Shown here piece after piece: positions 11,358 through 22,404 of a DNA stretch of 64,000 nt. Source of the stretch: Rhizomys pruinosus (lineage: Eukaryota > Chordata > Mammalia > Rodentia > Spalacidae); NCBI GenBank assembly GCA_009823505.1, contig VZQC01006365.1, positions 388,550 to 452,549 of the forward strand, read 5' to 3'. The position numbers and the translations under genes are program-made. The notes under the pieces are model-generated. The model saw only the letters and a program-made list of their open reading frames with translations. It was not told the DNA's origin and did not search any database. How positions within the stretch are numbered: the stretch's first letter is position 1; each line of letters opens with the position of its first letter.

Positions 11358-11664
11358 TAAAGAAAAAAGAACAAAAATATACTTGTGTCAACATAGGTGA
11401 CATTAACTCCCTGCTGTTTTAGAGATTGCATAGGTGAATATGATGTTTCTTATTTATAACTCTAACAATGCTTCATTATGCATGTTTTTATAGATAATTA
11501 AGAAGGAAACAGTTACTGCCATAGTTAAGAATGATTTATATAACATTAAAATTTTGGAGAAAGAAGGCATCCAATTTCTGGACTATCCTGTTAATGATGG
11601 CTGATATAGCACAGCCCACACAAGTTGTTGATAACTGGTTACAATTTGTGAGAATAAGTTCATA
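11358..11664. other. Unique DNA between LTR and B2
   Basis: L1 A-tail remnant, then AT-rich unique DNA, repeated identically in copy 2 at 14,740-15,050. Confidence 0.6.
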
Positions 11665-11680
11665 AAGGCCTTGCTTTTTT

Positions 11681-11917
11681 AAATTTTTATTTATTTCTGT
11701 ATGTATATGAATGTACTGTCTGCATACAAGTTTGTGCACCCGTGTCATGCAATGCCACGGAGGTCAGAAGAGGGTGTCGGATTCCCCTGGAACTGGAGTT
11801 CTCCTGGAATTGGAGTTTCAGACGGTTCTCACCTTCCATGTGGGTGCTGGGGATCAAACCCGGGTCCTCTGTAAGAGCGGTCGGCGCTCTTAACTGGTAG
11901 GCCATCTCTCCAGCCCC
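11681..11917 (-). repeat. B2 SINE, duplication subtype, with TSD
   Basis: Reversed B2 from a TTTAAATTTTTATT tail to CCATCTCTCCAGCCCC. The TSD AAGGCCTTGCTTTT at about 11,665 pairs with AAGACCTTGCTTTT at 11,918, with one change. Confidence 0.9.
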
Positions 11918-11931
11918 AAGACCTTGCTTTT

Positions 11932-13395
11932 TATATGACAGTTTATGTGTTTCAAATACTTTTTAGCTCTCCAGTCTTAGTTGTAGTAGCATTAATTGAA
12001 AGTAGAGGGATCTGTAACTATATAATACATTTCATGAGACAAAAGCAACATTTCGATTTTAGTAGGAAAATTCTAGAGCCACAAGAATAAATAGCCCCAG
12101 ACACAAAGATGAAATATTATTCTGTCAGTTAATATGTTAGAAGAGGAGATCTGACAATGTACACAGAAAAGTACAATATCAAGGTAGGACAGTATGGCAC
12201 CTTGAATTGTGTACAATATTTCTTACATTCTTTCAATAGAAATAATTCTTCCACAATATTAGCAATGCACAAAGTGGTTGAACTGTATTGTCCCATTTTT
12301 TGAATTTGTAGTTGGTCATTCAGTTTGATTTGACCAACGAAATATTAACTGATGTGGTATGCAAAAAGGCTTGAAATATTCCATTATAGTCTCTTGATTC
12401 TTCTTGGCATGCCCAGAACTAAAAACAATGCTCTATATGTTCGCTACCTCTTCTACTTGGATCGAAGACTAGTACAGTGGGCTATATATATTTCATCTAT
12501 TACTCAAAGCCAGGTACATTTGAATAACTACTAATTTTTCCTTAAATCCTGTCAAATTCTGTAAAACCCAGTCACTGAAAAATTGGGATATTTGTCATGA
12601 ACCATTATTGCAGCAGTAATTAACTAATATAGTTAGCATTGAAAAGGTTGGAGGAAATCTCTGGAACACCAACGATGATAATTTGTGAATTCACTTCCTG
12701 AAAATCCCAGAATATTGGAAAAATGAGTTATATTTCATCATTATATTAATGTAAGATTTAGTAAACTTTAATGCTATGTTTGAATTTATTTCAGTATATT
12801 TGAAATTATTTCCTAAAGGGAAAAATTATGTCTTAGTTTTCAACACATGCCAGCACTCAACTGATTCCCTGATAATATGGTAACTAGATATTCTTGAAAT
12901 AAGCTAGACATACAAAGCCACTAACTTATAATTACTTTGAGGATCATTGAACTTCATCTTGTGTTAAATCAATGAATTGAAAATTTTACGTCATCCATAC
13001 TGTGATCAGAAAGGTTTTATTTTAAGCTACATTTCAGTATAAGAACCAAAAATTTTGGCAAATATTAGCAACTGGAAACTGAAATTCTGTTAACATTTTA
13101 ATGAGATTCAGAACACACTATGAAATGCAATCTATCTGCATAGTATTTTATAATACCTAATGTAGTCGATTCTGGTGCAAATTTTATTGTACAATAATTT
13201 TTCTCTATTTCAATTCACATCAAATGTGATATCTTTTCCAAAATATATTATGTGCTAAAAATACTAAAACCTTTTGCTTTCTGATGAAATATAAGGCAAT
13301 GTAAGGTAATTATTCTTAATTAATATTCATGGTGATGTAGTATGTATTTTATTTAAATACTACTTTATTTTTTATGTTTTAATGTGATTTTATTT
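11932..13395. other. No gene seen; unique AT-rich DNA
   Basis: About 1.5 kb without recognisable genes or repeats. Copy 2 of the duplication (15,330-16,800) is almost identical over this stretch. Confidence 0.6.
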
Positions 13396-13867
13396 TTTAA
13401 TTTATTTTTTATTGTTATTAAACTTTTTCCATACATCATTCATCATTTCTCAGTCAAATTTAGAGTCACTTCCCTTTCCATGCTCCCCCACCCCACCTGA
13501 GTTCCTGCACTCTGTCATACATGTCTTGCATCTTTTTCTGAGTCTTTTCAGAGTTTTGTTTCTTTGTTTGTTTTGGTTTTTTTCCAGTTCTTTTGTTGTT
13601 GTTGTTCTCTCCAACTTGTATTGCATATATATATATATGCAATACAAGTTGGAGAGAACAACAACAACAAAAGAACTGGAAAAAAACCAAAACAAACAAA
13701 GAAACAAAACTCTGAAAAGACTCAGAAAAAGATGCAAGACATGTATGACAGAGTGCAGGAACTCAGGTGGGGTGGGGGAGCATGGAAAGGGAAGTGACTC
13801 TAAATTTGACTGAGAAATGATGAATGATGTATGGAAAAAGTTTAATAACAATAAAAAATAAATTAAA
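13396..13867. repeat. Perfect 472-bp palindrome with no spacer
   Basis: The 236-bp arms mirror exactly about 13,631.5, inside GCATATATATATATATGC. Each arm holds the shared G-rich tail module. Two 133-residue frames, one per strand, encode the same peptide purely because of this symmetry. The right arm ends one base before the N at 13,868. Copy 2 reads through the same AT core into different sequence, so the right arm is best explained as an assembly fold-back. Confidence 0.9.
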
Positions 13868-13868
13868 N
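13868..13868. other. Single N at a join between two contig pieces
   Basis: It separates the palindrome from the restart of the 10,533 block. Confidence 0.9.
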
Positions 13869-14356
13869 GCTAGATGACCATAAGGAAACTGCTTTCCAGG
13901 TGACTGGTAAGTTGATCTTAAGGACTTTCAGCAATGGCCACGGCATTCACAAGGCTCATGCTAGTTCAAACCAGACCCAAAAATGAGAACAAAACAAAAC
14001 AAAAAACCCAGCATGTAAATGGGGATATGAGTAAGAAGCCCTCCAAACTTAGCTGAAATCTTGAGTGGCAACAAATTAACTAGAGAGAGAGAGAGAGAGA
14101 GAGGACGAGAGAGAGGAGAGAGAGAGAGAGAGAGAGAAATTGTTTTCCTTTAAGGAGTGAGGCTAGATAAATTGGCCTGGCTCCACAAGATGGATTCATA
14201 CCAAGGAACATTTGGGAACCCAAAAGCTTGACTTGACAGGGTTTAACATATATGCCAGAATGATTGAAAATGCCAGTAGTGGGGGGGGGGGTTTACAGAT
14301 AGGGAGTAGGTCTAAATATATCAAATGTAAGAAATTCACAAAACATTAATAAAAAT

Positions 14357-14731
14357 TGTTGGTAGCCTGCACGAGTGTGCTGTTGCTCGCGACCACACCT
14401 TAAAAATGGCGCCGACTTCCTGAGTCACTACAAGCCATTTCCCGCCGTTGCCTTGCATTGGAGAAACTGCGCACGACTACTACTCTCCGAGCCCACACTC
14501 TCAGGGCCCGCGCTCTCTGGGCCAGCGCCTTGGGCATGCTAATGAAGCATCGGACAGTGCACCTATCCAGAGCATACACGAACCCTCTGGACTGCTATAT
14601 AAGCAGTTCCTCTTCCCCATTTCGGGGTCCCTCTCCTAAAAGAGCTGTGTGCACAATAACTACTGCTGCAGAAGAATCCTGTTGTTCCGCACGTTTGAAG
14701 TTCTTGCCAGCGAGACTACAGCGCCCTGACA
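14357..14731 (+). mobile_element. Second copy of the class II solo LTR, divergent
   Basis: It has the same TGTTGG start, TATA box and end region as the 11,013 LTR, but the segment at about 14,475-14,560 differs. It holds two tandem 'CTCT-GGGCC-GCGC' units not present in copy 1, and the 3' end is altered. It may reflect polishing with reads from another LTR copy, or a real second allele. Confidence 0.7.
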
Positions 14732-15061
14732 AAAACATTAAAGAAAAAAGAAACAAAAATATACTTGTGTCAACATAGGTGACATTAACTCCCTGCTGTT
14801 TTAGAGATTGCATAGGTGAATATGATGTTTCTTATTTATAACTCTAACAATGCTTCATTATGCATGTTTTTATAGATAATTAAGAAGGAAACAGTTACTG
14901 CCATAGTTAAGAATGATTTATATAACATTAAAATTTTGGAGAAAGAAGGCATCCAATTTCTGGACTATCCTGTTAATGATGGCTGATATAGCACAGCCCA
15001 CACAAGTTGTTGATAACTGGTTACAATTTGTGAGAATAAGTTCATAAAGGCCTTGCTTTTT

Positions 15062-15316
15062 TTAAATTTTTTATTTATTCTGTATGCTATCATGAATTAA
15101 CTGTCTGCATGCAAGTCTTGTGCACCCGTGTCATGCAATGCCCACGGAGGTCAGAAGAGGTCCTGTCGGATTTCCCCTGGAACTGGAGTTCTCCTGGAAT
15201 TGCAGCTTTCAGACGGTTCTCACCTTCCATGTGGGTGCTGGGGGATCAAACAACCCGGTCCTCGCTAGAGCGGGTCGGCGCTCCCTTATCTGCTAGGCCC
15301 ATCTCTCCAGCCCCAA
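15062..15316 (-). repeat. B2 SINE, second copy of the 11,681 element, with errors
   Basis: Same flanks and same TSD context as 11,681-11,917. Single-base insertions scattered through it (for example in AATGCCCACGGAGG) look technical. Confidence 0.8.
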
Positions 15317-16789
15317 GAACCTTGCTTTTTATATGACAGTTTATGTGTTTCAAATACTTTTTAGCTCTCCAGTCTTAGTTGTAGTAGCATTAATTGAAAG
15401 TAGAGGGATCTGTAACTATATAATACATTTCATGAGACAAAAGCAACATTTCGATTTTAGTAGGAAAATTCTAGAGCCACAAGAATAAATAGCCCCAGAC
15501 ACAAAGATGAAATATTATTCTGTCAGTTAATATGTTAGAAGAGGAGATCTGACAATGTACACAGAAAAGTACAATATCAAGGTAGGACAGTATGGCACCT
15601 TGAATTGTGTACAATATTTCTTACATTCTTTCAATAGAAATAATTCTTCCACAATATTAGCAATGCACAAAGTGGTTGAACTGTATTGTCCCATTTTTTG
15701 AATTTGTAGTTGGTCATTCAGTTTGATTTGACCAACGAAATATTAACTGATGTGGTATGCAAAAAGGCTTGAAATATTCCATTATAGTCTCTTGATTCTT
15801 CTTGGCATGCCCAGAACTAAAAACAATGCTCTATATGTTCGCTACCTCTTCTACTTGGATCGAAGACTAGTACAGTGGCGCCTATATATTTTGCTCATTA
15901 CTCAAAGCCAGGTTACATTTGAATAACTTACTAATTTTTCCTTAAAATCCTGTCAAATTCTGTAAAACCCAGTCACTGAAAAATTGGGATATTTGTCATG
16001 AACCATTATTGCAGCAGTAATTAACTAATATAGTTAGCATTGAAAAGGTTGGAGGAAATCTCTGGAACACCAACGATGATAATTTGTGAATTCACTTCCT
16101 GAAAATCCCAGAATATTGGAAAAATGAGTTATATTTCATCATTATATTAATGTAAGATTTAGTAAACTTTAATGCTATGTTTGAATTTATTTCAGTATAT
16201 TTGAAATTATTTCCTAAAGGGAAAAATTATGTCTCGTTTTCAACACATTGCCAGCACTCCAACTGATTCCCTTGATAATATGGTAACTAGATATTCTTGA
16301 AATAAGCTAGACATACAAAGCCACTAACTTATAATTACTTTGAGGATCATTGAACTTCATCTTGTGTTAAATCAATGAATTGAAAATTTTACGTCATCCA
16401 TACTGTGATCAGAAAGGTTTTATTTTAAGCTACATTTCAGTATAAGAACCAAAAATTTTGGCAAATATTAGCAACTGGAAACTGAAATTCTGTTAACATT
16501 TTAATGAGATTCAGAACACACTATGAAATGCAATCTATCTGCATAGTATTTTATAATACCTAATGTAGTCGATTCTGGTGCAAATTTTATTGTACAATAA
16601 TTTTTCTCTATTTCAATTCACATCAAATGTGATATCTTTTCCAAAATATATTATGTGCTAAAAATACTAAAACCTTTTGCTTTCTGATGAAATATAAGGC
16701 AATGTAAGGTAATTATTCTTAATTAATATTCATGGTGATGTAGTATGTATTTTTATTAAATACTAACTTTATTTTTTATGTCTTTAATT

Positions 16790-17061
16790 GATTTTATTTT
16801 TTAATTTATTTTTTTATTGTTATTAAACTTTTATCCATACATCATTTCATCATTTCTCAGTTCAAATTTAGAGGTCACTTCCCTTTCCATGCTCCCCCAC
16901 CCCACTGAGTTCCTGCCCACTCTGCCATATCATGTCTTGCATCTTTTCTGAGTCTTTTCAGAGTTTTTGTTTTGTTTTCTTGTTTGGTTTTGCGTTTTTT
17001 TCCAGTTCTTTTGTTGTTGTTGTTCTCTCCAACTTGTATTTGCATATATATATATATGCAA
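16790..17061 (-). repeat. Shared G-rich tail module (copy T3)
   Basis: Reversed tail: TTTTTATTGTTATTAAACTT, CATACATCATT, CCTTTCCATGCTCCCCCACC, CTTGCATCTTTTCTGAGTC, then (GTT)n and TCTCTCCAACTTGTATT. It corresponds to the left arm of the palindrome at 13,396. Confidence 0.65.
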
Positions 17062-17262
17062 TACAAGTGGATATATATATCATATGCATATATCATATAT
17101 ATACACACTATATATATATACATAGTATATAATATATATACTTATATATATGCAATTACAAGTTTGCATATATATGCCAATACCAATATAAGTATATATA
17201 AATATACATATATTATAATTAGATACACACATAAATACATACATACACACACATACCATTAT
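17062..17262. repeat. AT/CATA-rich microsatellite tract
   Basis: Mixed (TA)n, (CATA)n and (ACAC)n imperfect arrays. The copy at 23,990-24,122 has a similar tract in the same place relative to body 2. Confidence 0.85.
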
Positions 17263-17742
17263 AGATATCAACCTGAACTGGAGCGATTTTCTTTAAGGAA
17301 GAGTGAAGGTCTCCTTGGCAAGCCCAAAACCAACCAAGAGTGCTACCCTTGTGTTCCACATTTGGGTCTTTCCCTCCCATGGACCCCCCAAATGAAGTCT
17401 AGTAAGCACATGTCCTGTCTTGATGCCCCTGTACCGGCCTCCATGATACAGCCCTGGGTAGTCCAACAATTTGCGTCTATACTCTGATGAGGCTAAATCC
17501 CCATGGCTGCTCAGTCCACAAGCTGTAGTATGTATTTCTGGCCGAAGTAATATGCCAATATCTCATTAGTCTCCATCTGGCATTGAAGGTTTTTGGAGGA
17601 ATTCTTGGAGAGACATAAATCCTCAGTCCATATTGGAAATTTAAAATACCGTGTCTCATGTCTTTGTGGAGTACAAAAAGTGGTGGCAGCCACAGAATAG
17701 ATGTTACTTGCCAGTAAGAATTTAAAGACAGGCCAAACAACC

Positions 17743-17801
<59 letters not shown>

Positions 17802-18170
17802 CCTTTTGTCTTTTTACCAAGATCTCAAGTTTCATATCTGAAGTACAATTTCACAGGCCCTACTGATTATTTATTTCTGGCTTTACTTTCCTTTTGGATG
17901 CTCAAAGCCCCACAGTTAGCGCAGATTAAACAAGGTTTTTGTTTTCTTAAGGTCAGTTGAGGATTGCTCCTCAGGGGTCACTCGGGATTTTTTTTTTTTG
18001 GAGGAGTGGGAGCCCCTGGTTCCTTTCAGTTTTTCATTTACCAATTCCATCCACTCGAGGACAAAATCAGGTCTTGCTAGACTAGGCTTCCCTTTTTTGA
18101 AGCATGAGCAGACTTTCCTCTTTATATACTAGATACTGGCTGAAGTCCCATTTGTGGATCTTTATTATGA
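17263..18170 (-). repeat. Retroposon body 2 (ERVL-LTR-like), copy A
   Basis: It aligns collinearly with 24,123-25,000: a CTGAACTGGAG-GATTT start, CCCTTGTG-TCCACA, GGGTCTTTCCCTCCCATGG, ATGAAGTCTA-TAAGCAC, CTGCTCAGTCCACAAGCTG, a (CT)n run at 17,745-17,800, then CAGGTCTTGCTAGAC and CTTCCCTTTTTTGAAGCATG. The 'CTCAGTCCACAAGCTG' stretch resembles rodent ERVL-type LTRs. With the T3 tail it forms one minus-strand element. The family name is unknown to me. Confidence 0.55.
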
Positions 18171-18378
18171 ACTTATAATGTTGGATTAGAACATGAAAAT
18201 TAGTATTTTAAAGTATTAATTCATGTCATAGTTATAGTTATCAGCATAGAAAAAATAAGTCAAAACTGTACATAAGAGTTAATTGTGCATATATTTTGCC
18301 ATTATAGATTTAGTTGCCTTGTCCTAAGTTTTCATGTTCTAATCCAACATTAAGTTAATAATAAGTCACTTCAGCTAA
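18134..18378. repeat. Inverted-repeat (fold-back) structure
   Basis: CTTATAATGTTGGATTAGAA at 18,172 with GAACATGAAAA is mirrored by TTTTCATGTTCTAATCCAAC at 18,329. The outer arms GGCTGAAGT (18,139) and ACTTCAGCT (18,367) also pair. About 130 bp lies between the core arms. It could be a small DNA-transposon remnant or an inversion at the 5' edge of body 2, whose similarity to copy B runs into the left arm. Confidence 0.6.
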
Positions 18379-18640
18379 TAGAGAAATTTTCATTTAATTG
18401 TTCCAAATACTGTTTATGTACTATAAATGGGAATTTCATTTAAGATATATTTACTACAACTTTTATTCTTACATATCTTGGGTTCATATAGACATTAAAA
18501 TTTATTTTTTCTACTGTTGTAAATCGTGTTCTAAATTGAAATTATCACAACTTTTAGTACTAATAATCAACTGGTGTCAAAAGAACTTTTACAAGAATTT
18601 TTTCAAAATCAGTTTCAAGAACAAATAAAACTTTACTTAA
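18379..18640. other. Unique AT-rich DNA
   Basis: Nothing recognised. Confidence 0.4.
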
Positions 18641-18644
18641 ATAT

Positions 18645-18785
18645 AATGATGGGTCAACAAGATGGTTCACTGTGTAAAGGAAACAACTACGTTTTATCAC
18701 TTAAGTTGACCTCTGACTTCCAGTGTGGTACACATACCAGCAAAAATACACATGTGCATGCACACACAGACACACATACACAAAA
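18645..18785 (+). repeat. tRNA-derived rodent SINE with CA-rich tail
   Basis: It contains CAAGATGGTTCACTGTGTAA (compare AGATGGCTCAG-GGTAA), GACCTCTGACTTCCA and a CACACACAGACACACA tail. The middle is partly deleted. Confidence 0.5.
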
Positions 18786-19470
18786 TTAATTGCAATAAGT
18801 TAAAAAGAATGATACAGAAATTACCAAAATCATTGGCATATTACTTCAGCCAGAAATACATACTATAGTATCTAATATTTTTCATATATTTATCTTAGAG
18901 TTTATATTTTATTTGTTTATGAATTTGAGTTTGTGTTCTATACATAGTTAAAAAGAAGCACTTTCATATTGTATCTTAGGAAGGTGTTTCCGTATGGGGT
19001 AGACTACAAGATTATACTGTATTTGCTGTAATCATAGGTTATTTTGAAGATATAAATATAACAAGAATTCAATTACTGAAGCTAAGATTATCAATATGTT
19101 ATCTGGAAAAATCTATACATATCGTATGCTTTGAATACTTATATATTCTCCACTTTCATCAATATTTTATAACTCTTCAAGTATAATATCAAATTAACAC
19201 AACATGGATTTACTTTTGACTAAGATGAAATATTTTCTTCTTAGCATTTCTCTGAGAAAACCTCTACTGATATAATTATAGAATTATATTACAGTGACAT
19301 AAATATCATTACGAACATTGCTATCAAAAGTAAAAAAATGAAGAGAGTATTTATCTTAGTGGTAAATCATTCACATAGCATGAGCAAGGCCCCAGTTTTT
19401 CTCTTCAGCATCTCAAAAAAAGTGGTGGATCAAGTGATTGTATATTTTTTATCTGATTTGATAGTATTTA
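18786..19470. other. No gene seen; unique AT-rich DNA
   Basis: No supported feature. Confidence 0.5.
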
Positions 19471-19471
19471 C

Positions 19472-19735
19472 AATTGTGAATCTTGATTGTCAACTTGAAT
19501 GGATTTTGAATACCATGTAAAAATACATTTGACTGTATCTGGGAGAGACGATATAGATTACATTAACTTAAGTAAGAACACTAACACTAAATTTGTGCAG
19601 TATCATACCATGGACTGGTGTCACAGATGGAATAAAAAGAAAATGGTGTTTTCCAGACATGACAGGGATGACAGCATGAAATTTCAACAATATGGTCACC
19701 TAAAATAATATTTACATAGTAACAACACTGGTCAA
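19472..19735 (+). repeat. Possible ERVL/MLT2-like LTR remnant
   Basis: GTGAATCTTGATTGTCAACT and GGACTGGTGTCACAGATGGA-TAAAAAG follow the order of old ERVL-type LTRs. It is weak and diverged. Confidence 0.3.
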
Positions 19736-19739
19736 CATG

Positions 19740-19936
19740 CCAACTTGATTGTTGGAAATTTCACAAGGCCTCATCACTAGATGAAGTGCTTTAGGCAATT
19801 AGTGGCTGGTGAGAGAAAGAAAATCAATTTTCTCCAAGGATCAGTCAATGATAGGTTATCTAATTCCAGGTGGTCAGCACTAAACAGATGTACCTAGCAG
19901 GAACACTAAATAGACTCAATGGAATATATGTAGCGA
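19740..19936 (+). repeat. L1 3' UTR fragment
   Basis: AAAATCAATTTTCTCCAAGG followed by ACTAAATAGACTCAATGGAA match the distal part of rodent L1 3' UTRs. It stops at an isolated N (19,937). Confidence 0.5.
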
Positions 19937-20095
19937 NGTGGTCCACCATGCTTTGGCATTGTTTTCTTGATTCAGGATCTCCCACAGACAGGCCTTGAAT
20001 TATCTATGTAGCAAAGGTTAGTCCTCAACTTTTGATCTTCGTGCTTTTGCCTCCCAAGTGCTAGAATTGCAGGCGTGCATCATTGCATGTCAAAT
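19937..20095 (-). repeat. Single N, then B1 SINE
   Basis: N at 19,937. From about 19,953 there is a reversed B1: CAGGATCTCCCACAGACAGG, GCCTCCCAAGTGCTAGAATT, GCAGGCGTGCATCA. Confidence 0.65.
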
Positions 20096-20860
20096 GCCTG
20101 TTTTATTCAATATTGTTGTGACTTTTCCTCCTTTGTAAATAAACTTCTCCCAATAGGCCTTGTGTTAAAAGCTGTTGTGACTAGCTGGTGTGAATGAAAG
20201 TCCTTGGTTAGCCATGGATGTCAAGCTTAGGTAACCTGTTATATCCTGTAGAGGCTCTGGATGGTGTCCTCTTGGAATTATATACCTACAGCAGGGTAGG
20301 GCACAGCAAGACAGAAACTAGCACTTTACAATAAGGGGTGGAGCGTGCCATTGTAAAGGAGCTGGGGGACCCTCTACCAGAGGCCAGGAATGCGGCCATG
20401 AGGAACAGGCTGCCTGTTGTCATCAACCAGTGTGACAGGATGGACCTGGGAGGCAGACGTAGGGTTGAGCGTGGAAGCCAGTCAGAGCAGACCGTGGAAG
20501 CCAGTCGGAATCTTTACTGAGCAGTGGGTAGATGATCAAGAAACTCATGGAGCAGATGTCAGAACCAGAGTCATGATCAAGGTCAAGGCCAGGCCAGGTA
20601 AGTGAAGTGGTAGGAGTTGGAACATTCTAGATGTGGGTGGGTAAATGGTCCAATGCAATCGTTGGGGCTTAAGGCTTCTCTGAAAGGATCAAAAGTCTTC
20701 CTTGTTATCTTTTGGATCATTGAAGAAATATTTTAAGCTTTTAGTTCTTTACTTTTCTTTCTATTGAGACAGGGCTTTATTGTATTTTCCAAGATGGTTC
20801 CCAGTTTATGGGTTAAAGAAATTCTCTTGATTCTACTATATCAGATTTGAGGCATCTTTT
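20096..20860. other. No gene seen; includes two small direct repeats and a B1 scrap
   Basis: GTGGAAGCCAGTC occurs twice, 24 bp apart (about 20,471 and 20,495). CTTTACAAT and ATTGTAAAG form a 9-bp stem at about 20,322-20,357. A short reversed B1 edge (GAGACAGGGCTTTATTGTA) lies at about 20,765. Confidence 0.5.
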
Positions 20861-20871
20861 TTAAATTTTAT

Positions 20872-21103
20872 GTTTTTTTAAATTTTTATTTATTTATTTT
20901 TTTATGTGTACAAATGTACTGTCTGCATGTAGGTTTGTGCACCCGTGTTGTGCAGTGTCACGGAGGTCAGAAGAGGGTGTCAGATTCCCCTGGAACTGGA
21001 GTTACAGATGGTTGTTATCTGCCATGTGGGTACTGGGAATCAAACCCAGGTCCTCTGCAAGAGCAGCCAGTGCTCTTAACTGCTGAGCCATCTCTCCAGC
21101 CCT
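20872..21103 (-). repeat. B2 SINE, subtype without the internal duplication
   Basis: Reversed B2 from a TTTATTTATTTATTTT tail to CCATCTCTCCAGCCC. CTGGAACTGGAGTTACAGATGG passes straight to the core with only one CTGGAACTGGAG unit. Confidence 0.88.
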
Positions 21104-21415
21104 GGCTTCAGGTATCTTAAAGACAAGAGTTTAATGGACATCTGTGAATAAGATGCTAGATTTCCTGTGTATCATTTGGTCCCTTCATCCTTTACTAAGT
21201 AAGATTTATCTTAAACCCCAAATTCAAAAATATGTTACTAAGAGAAATAAGCAAATGAAATATTGATGAAAATGTGATTTGGAAAATGCAGAAAAATGTA
21301 AAGGAAAGATAATGATAATAATTTCATCCTTTGATTATGATATCTGCCAACTTCATAGTGCCCTTTCTTCCAATAATTTGAGATCACAGAGAATCTATAG
21401 AGATAAAAATTTGAT
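21104..21415. other. Unique DNA
   Basis: No feature recognised. Confidence 0.4.
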
Positions 21416-21416
21416 T

Positions 21417-21571
21417 TTTTTTCTTTTTGGTCTTTTTGAGATAGGGACTCTCTGTAGCCCTAGCTGTCCTGGAACTCACTATGTAGACCATGCTGGCCTT
21501 GAATTCCCAGAGACCTGCCTACCTCTGCCTCCCACGTGATGGGTTTAAAGTCAGGTGCCACCATGCCCAGA
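21417..21571 (-). repeat. B1 SINE with 'TTTTTGGTCTTTTTGAG' tail type
   Basis: Reversed B1: GAGATAGGGACTCTCTGTAG, CTGTCCTGGAACTCACTATG, CTGCCTCCCACGTGATGGG, CCACCATGCCCAG. The tail bearing GGTCTTTTTGAGA recurs in B1s at 50.9, 56.5, 56.6, 60.6 and 62.0 kb, suggesting one source lineage. Confidence 0.85.
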
Positions 21572-21888
21572 GATATAAATGTTTGATTTTTTTCACCATT
21601 AATATTTCCTCATGTCAGGCAGATGAAAAGGAATGTATTAGCCTTTGGCCTCAGGTACTAGTATATATCTGAGGAAACTTTTCCTTGAATGAATGCAGTA
21701 AGTCATTAAGCCTTTGTGACTATAATGTGTTTATAGGCACTGTGACAACCTCTCCTTTCTCTCAAGCCATAAGCCTTCTCATGCTTTGACCATCCCCAGT
21801 CCTTTGACACAGTTCATGAAGGACAGTGCCTGGAATCAGCTGAGGTGGGCAGTATACCTGGAAGGGCATCCGAAGGAGGCAAGCAAAG
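21572..21888. other. Unique DNA
   Basis: No feature recognised. Confidence 0.4.
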
Positions 21889-22356
21889 TGTATTAGTCAG
21901 GGTTCTCTAAAGAAACAGAAGCAACAGGACGAATATATAGCTATATACAATTTATTGATTTGCTCACATGACAGAGTTCAAGGAGTCTGACAGTAGCTGT
22001 GCTGCACTGTAGAGTGAGAATCCAGGGAACTGCTCAGTCCGCAAGGCTGGATGTCTCAGTAGTCCCAATCTGGTGCTGAAGGCCTGATGGATTCCAGGAG
22101 ATCTGCCGGTCTCAGTACACACTGGGATCCAAAGGGTTGATCACAGCAGCAAGACAAACTCACCAGTGAGAGAGGCAAGCTGCAGGAAAAAAGGGACCAG
22201 CTCCCTCTGCCATGGACTTTAATACTGCCTGCCAGCAGAAGGTAATGCCCACATTTGGGGTGGGCCATCCAGGTTGAGGTGGTCCAATCCAAAGATCCTT
22301 TTTCTCTTATTTGTTCCTTAGTCCAGTCAAGTTGACACCCAGGATTAACCATCACA
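21889..22356 (-). mobile_element. ERVL-type (MLT2/MT2-like) LTR
   Basis: The plus strand begins TGTATTAGTCAGGGTTCTCT and ends GTTGACACCCAGGATTAACC-ATCACA. In reverse it reads TGTGATGGTTAAT...CTGACTAATACA, the TG...CA ends and edge sequences of ERVL LTRs. The middle has CTCAGTCCGCAAGGCTGGAT and AGTCCCAATCTGGTGCTGAA. No internal ERV sequence adjoins, so it is a solo LTR. Confidence 0.65.
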
Positions 22357-22404
22357 CATACCATCCAAACATCTGTGTCTATACCAAAATAATGTACCAT
22401 AACA

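Larger units (their letters stand above)
10533..13642. repeat. Copy 1 of a ~3.1-kb tandem duplication (likely assembly-made)
   Basis: The block starting GCTAGATGACCATAAGG at 10,533 reappears from 13,869 in the same order: L1 3' UTR end, (AG)n, solo LTR, unique DNA, B2, unique DNA, tail module. Copy 1 is smooth sequence and ends by folding back on itself at 13,631/13,632 instead of reading on into the right flank. Confidence 0.9.
13869..17061. repeat. Copy 2 of the ~3.1-kb duplication, partly error-laden
   Basis: Same order as copy 1. Unique parts are nearly identical, but repeats inside it ((AG)n at about 14,082-14,138, LTR, B2, tail module) carry many small indels. This is the pattern of a long-read fill polished only where short reads map uniquely. 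Copy 2 continues past the AT core at 17,041-17,060 into the right flank, so it is probably the true genomic path. Confidence 0.85.

Noticed and set aside
13412..13851. Two identical 133-codon frames on opposite strands
   Set aside because: They exist only because of the perfect palindrome, which is probably an assembly fold-back; the sequence is a retroposon tail.
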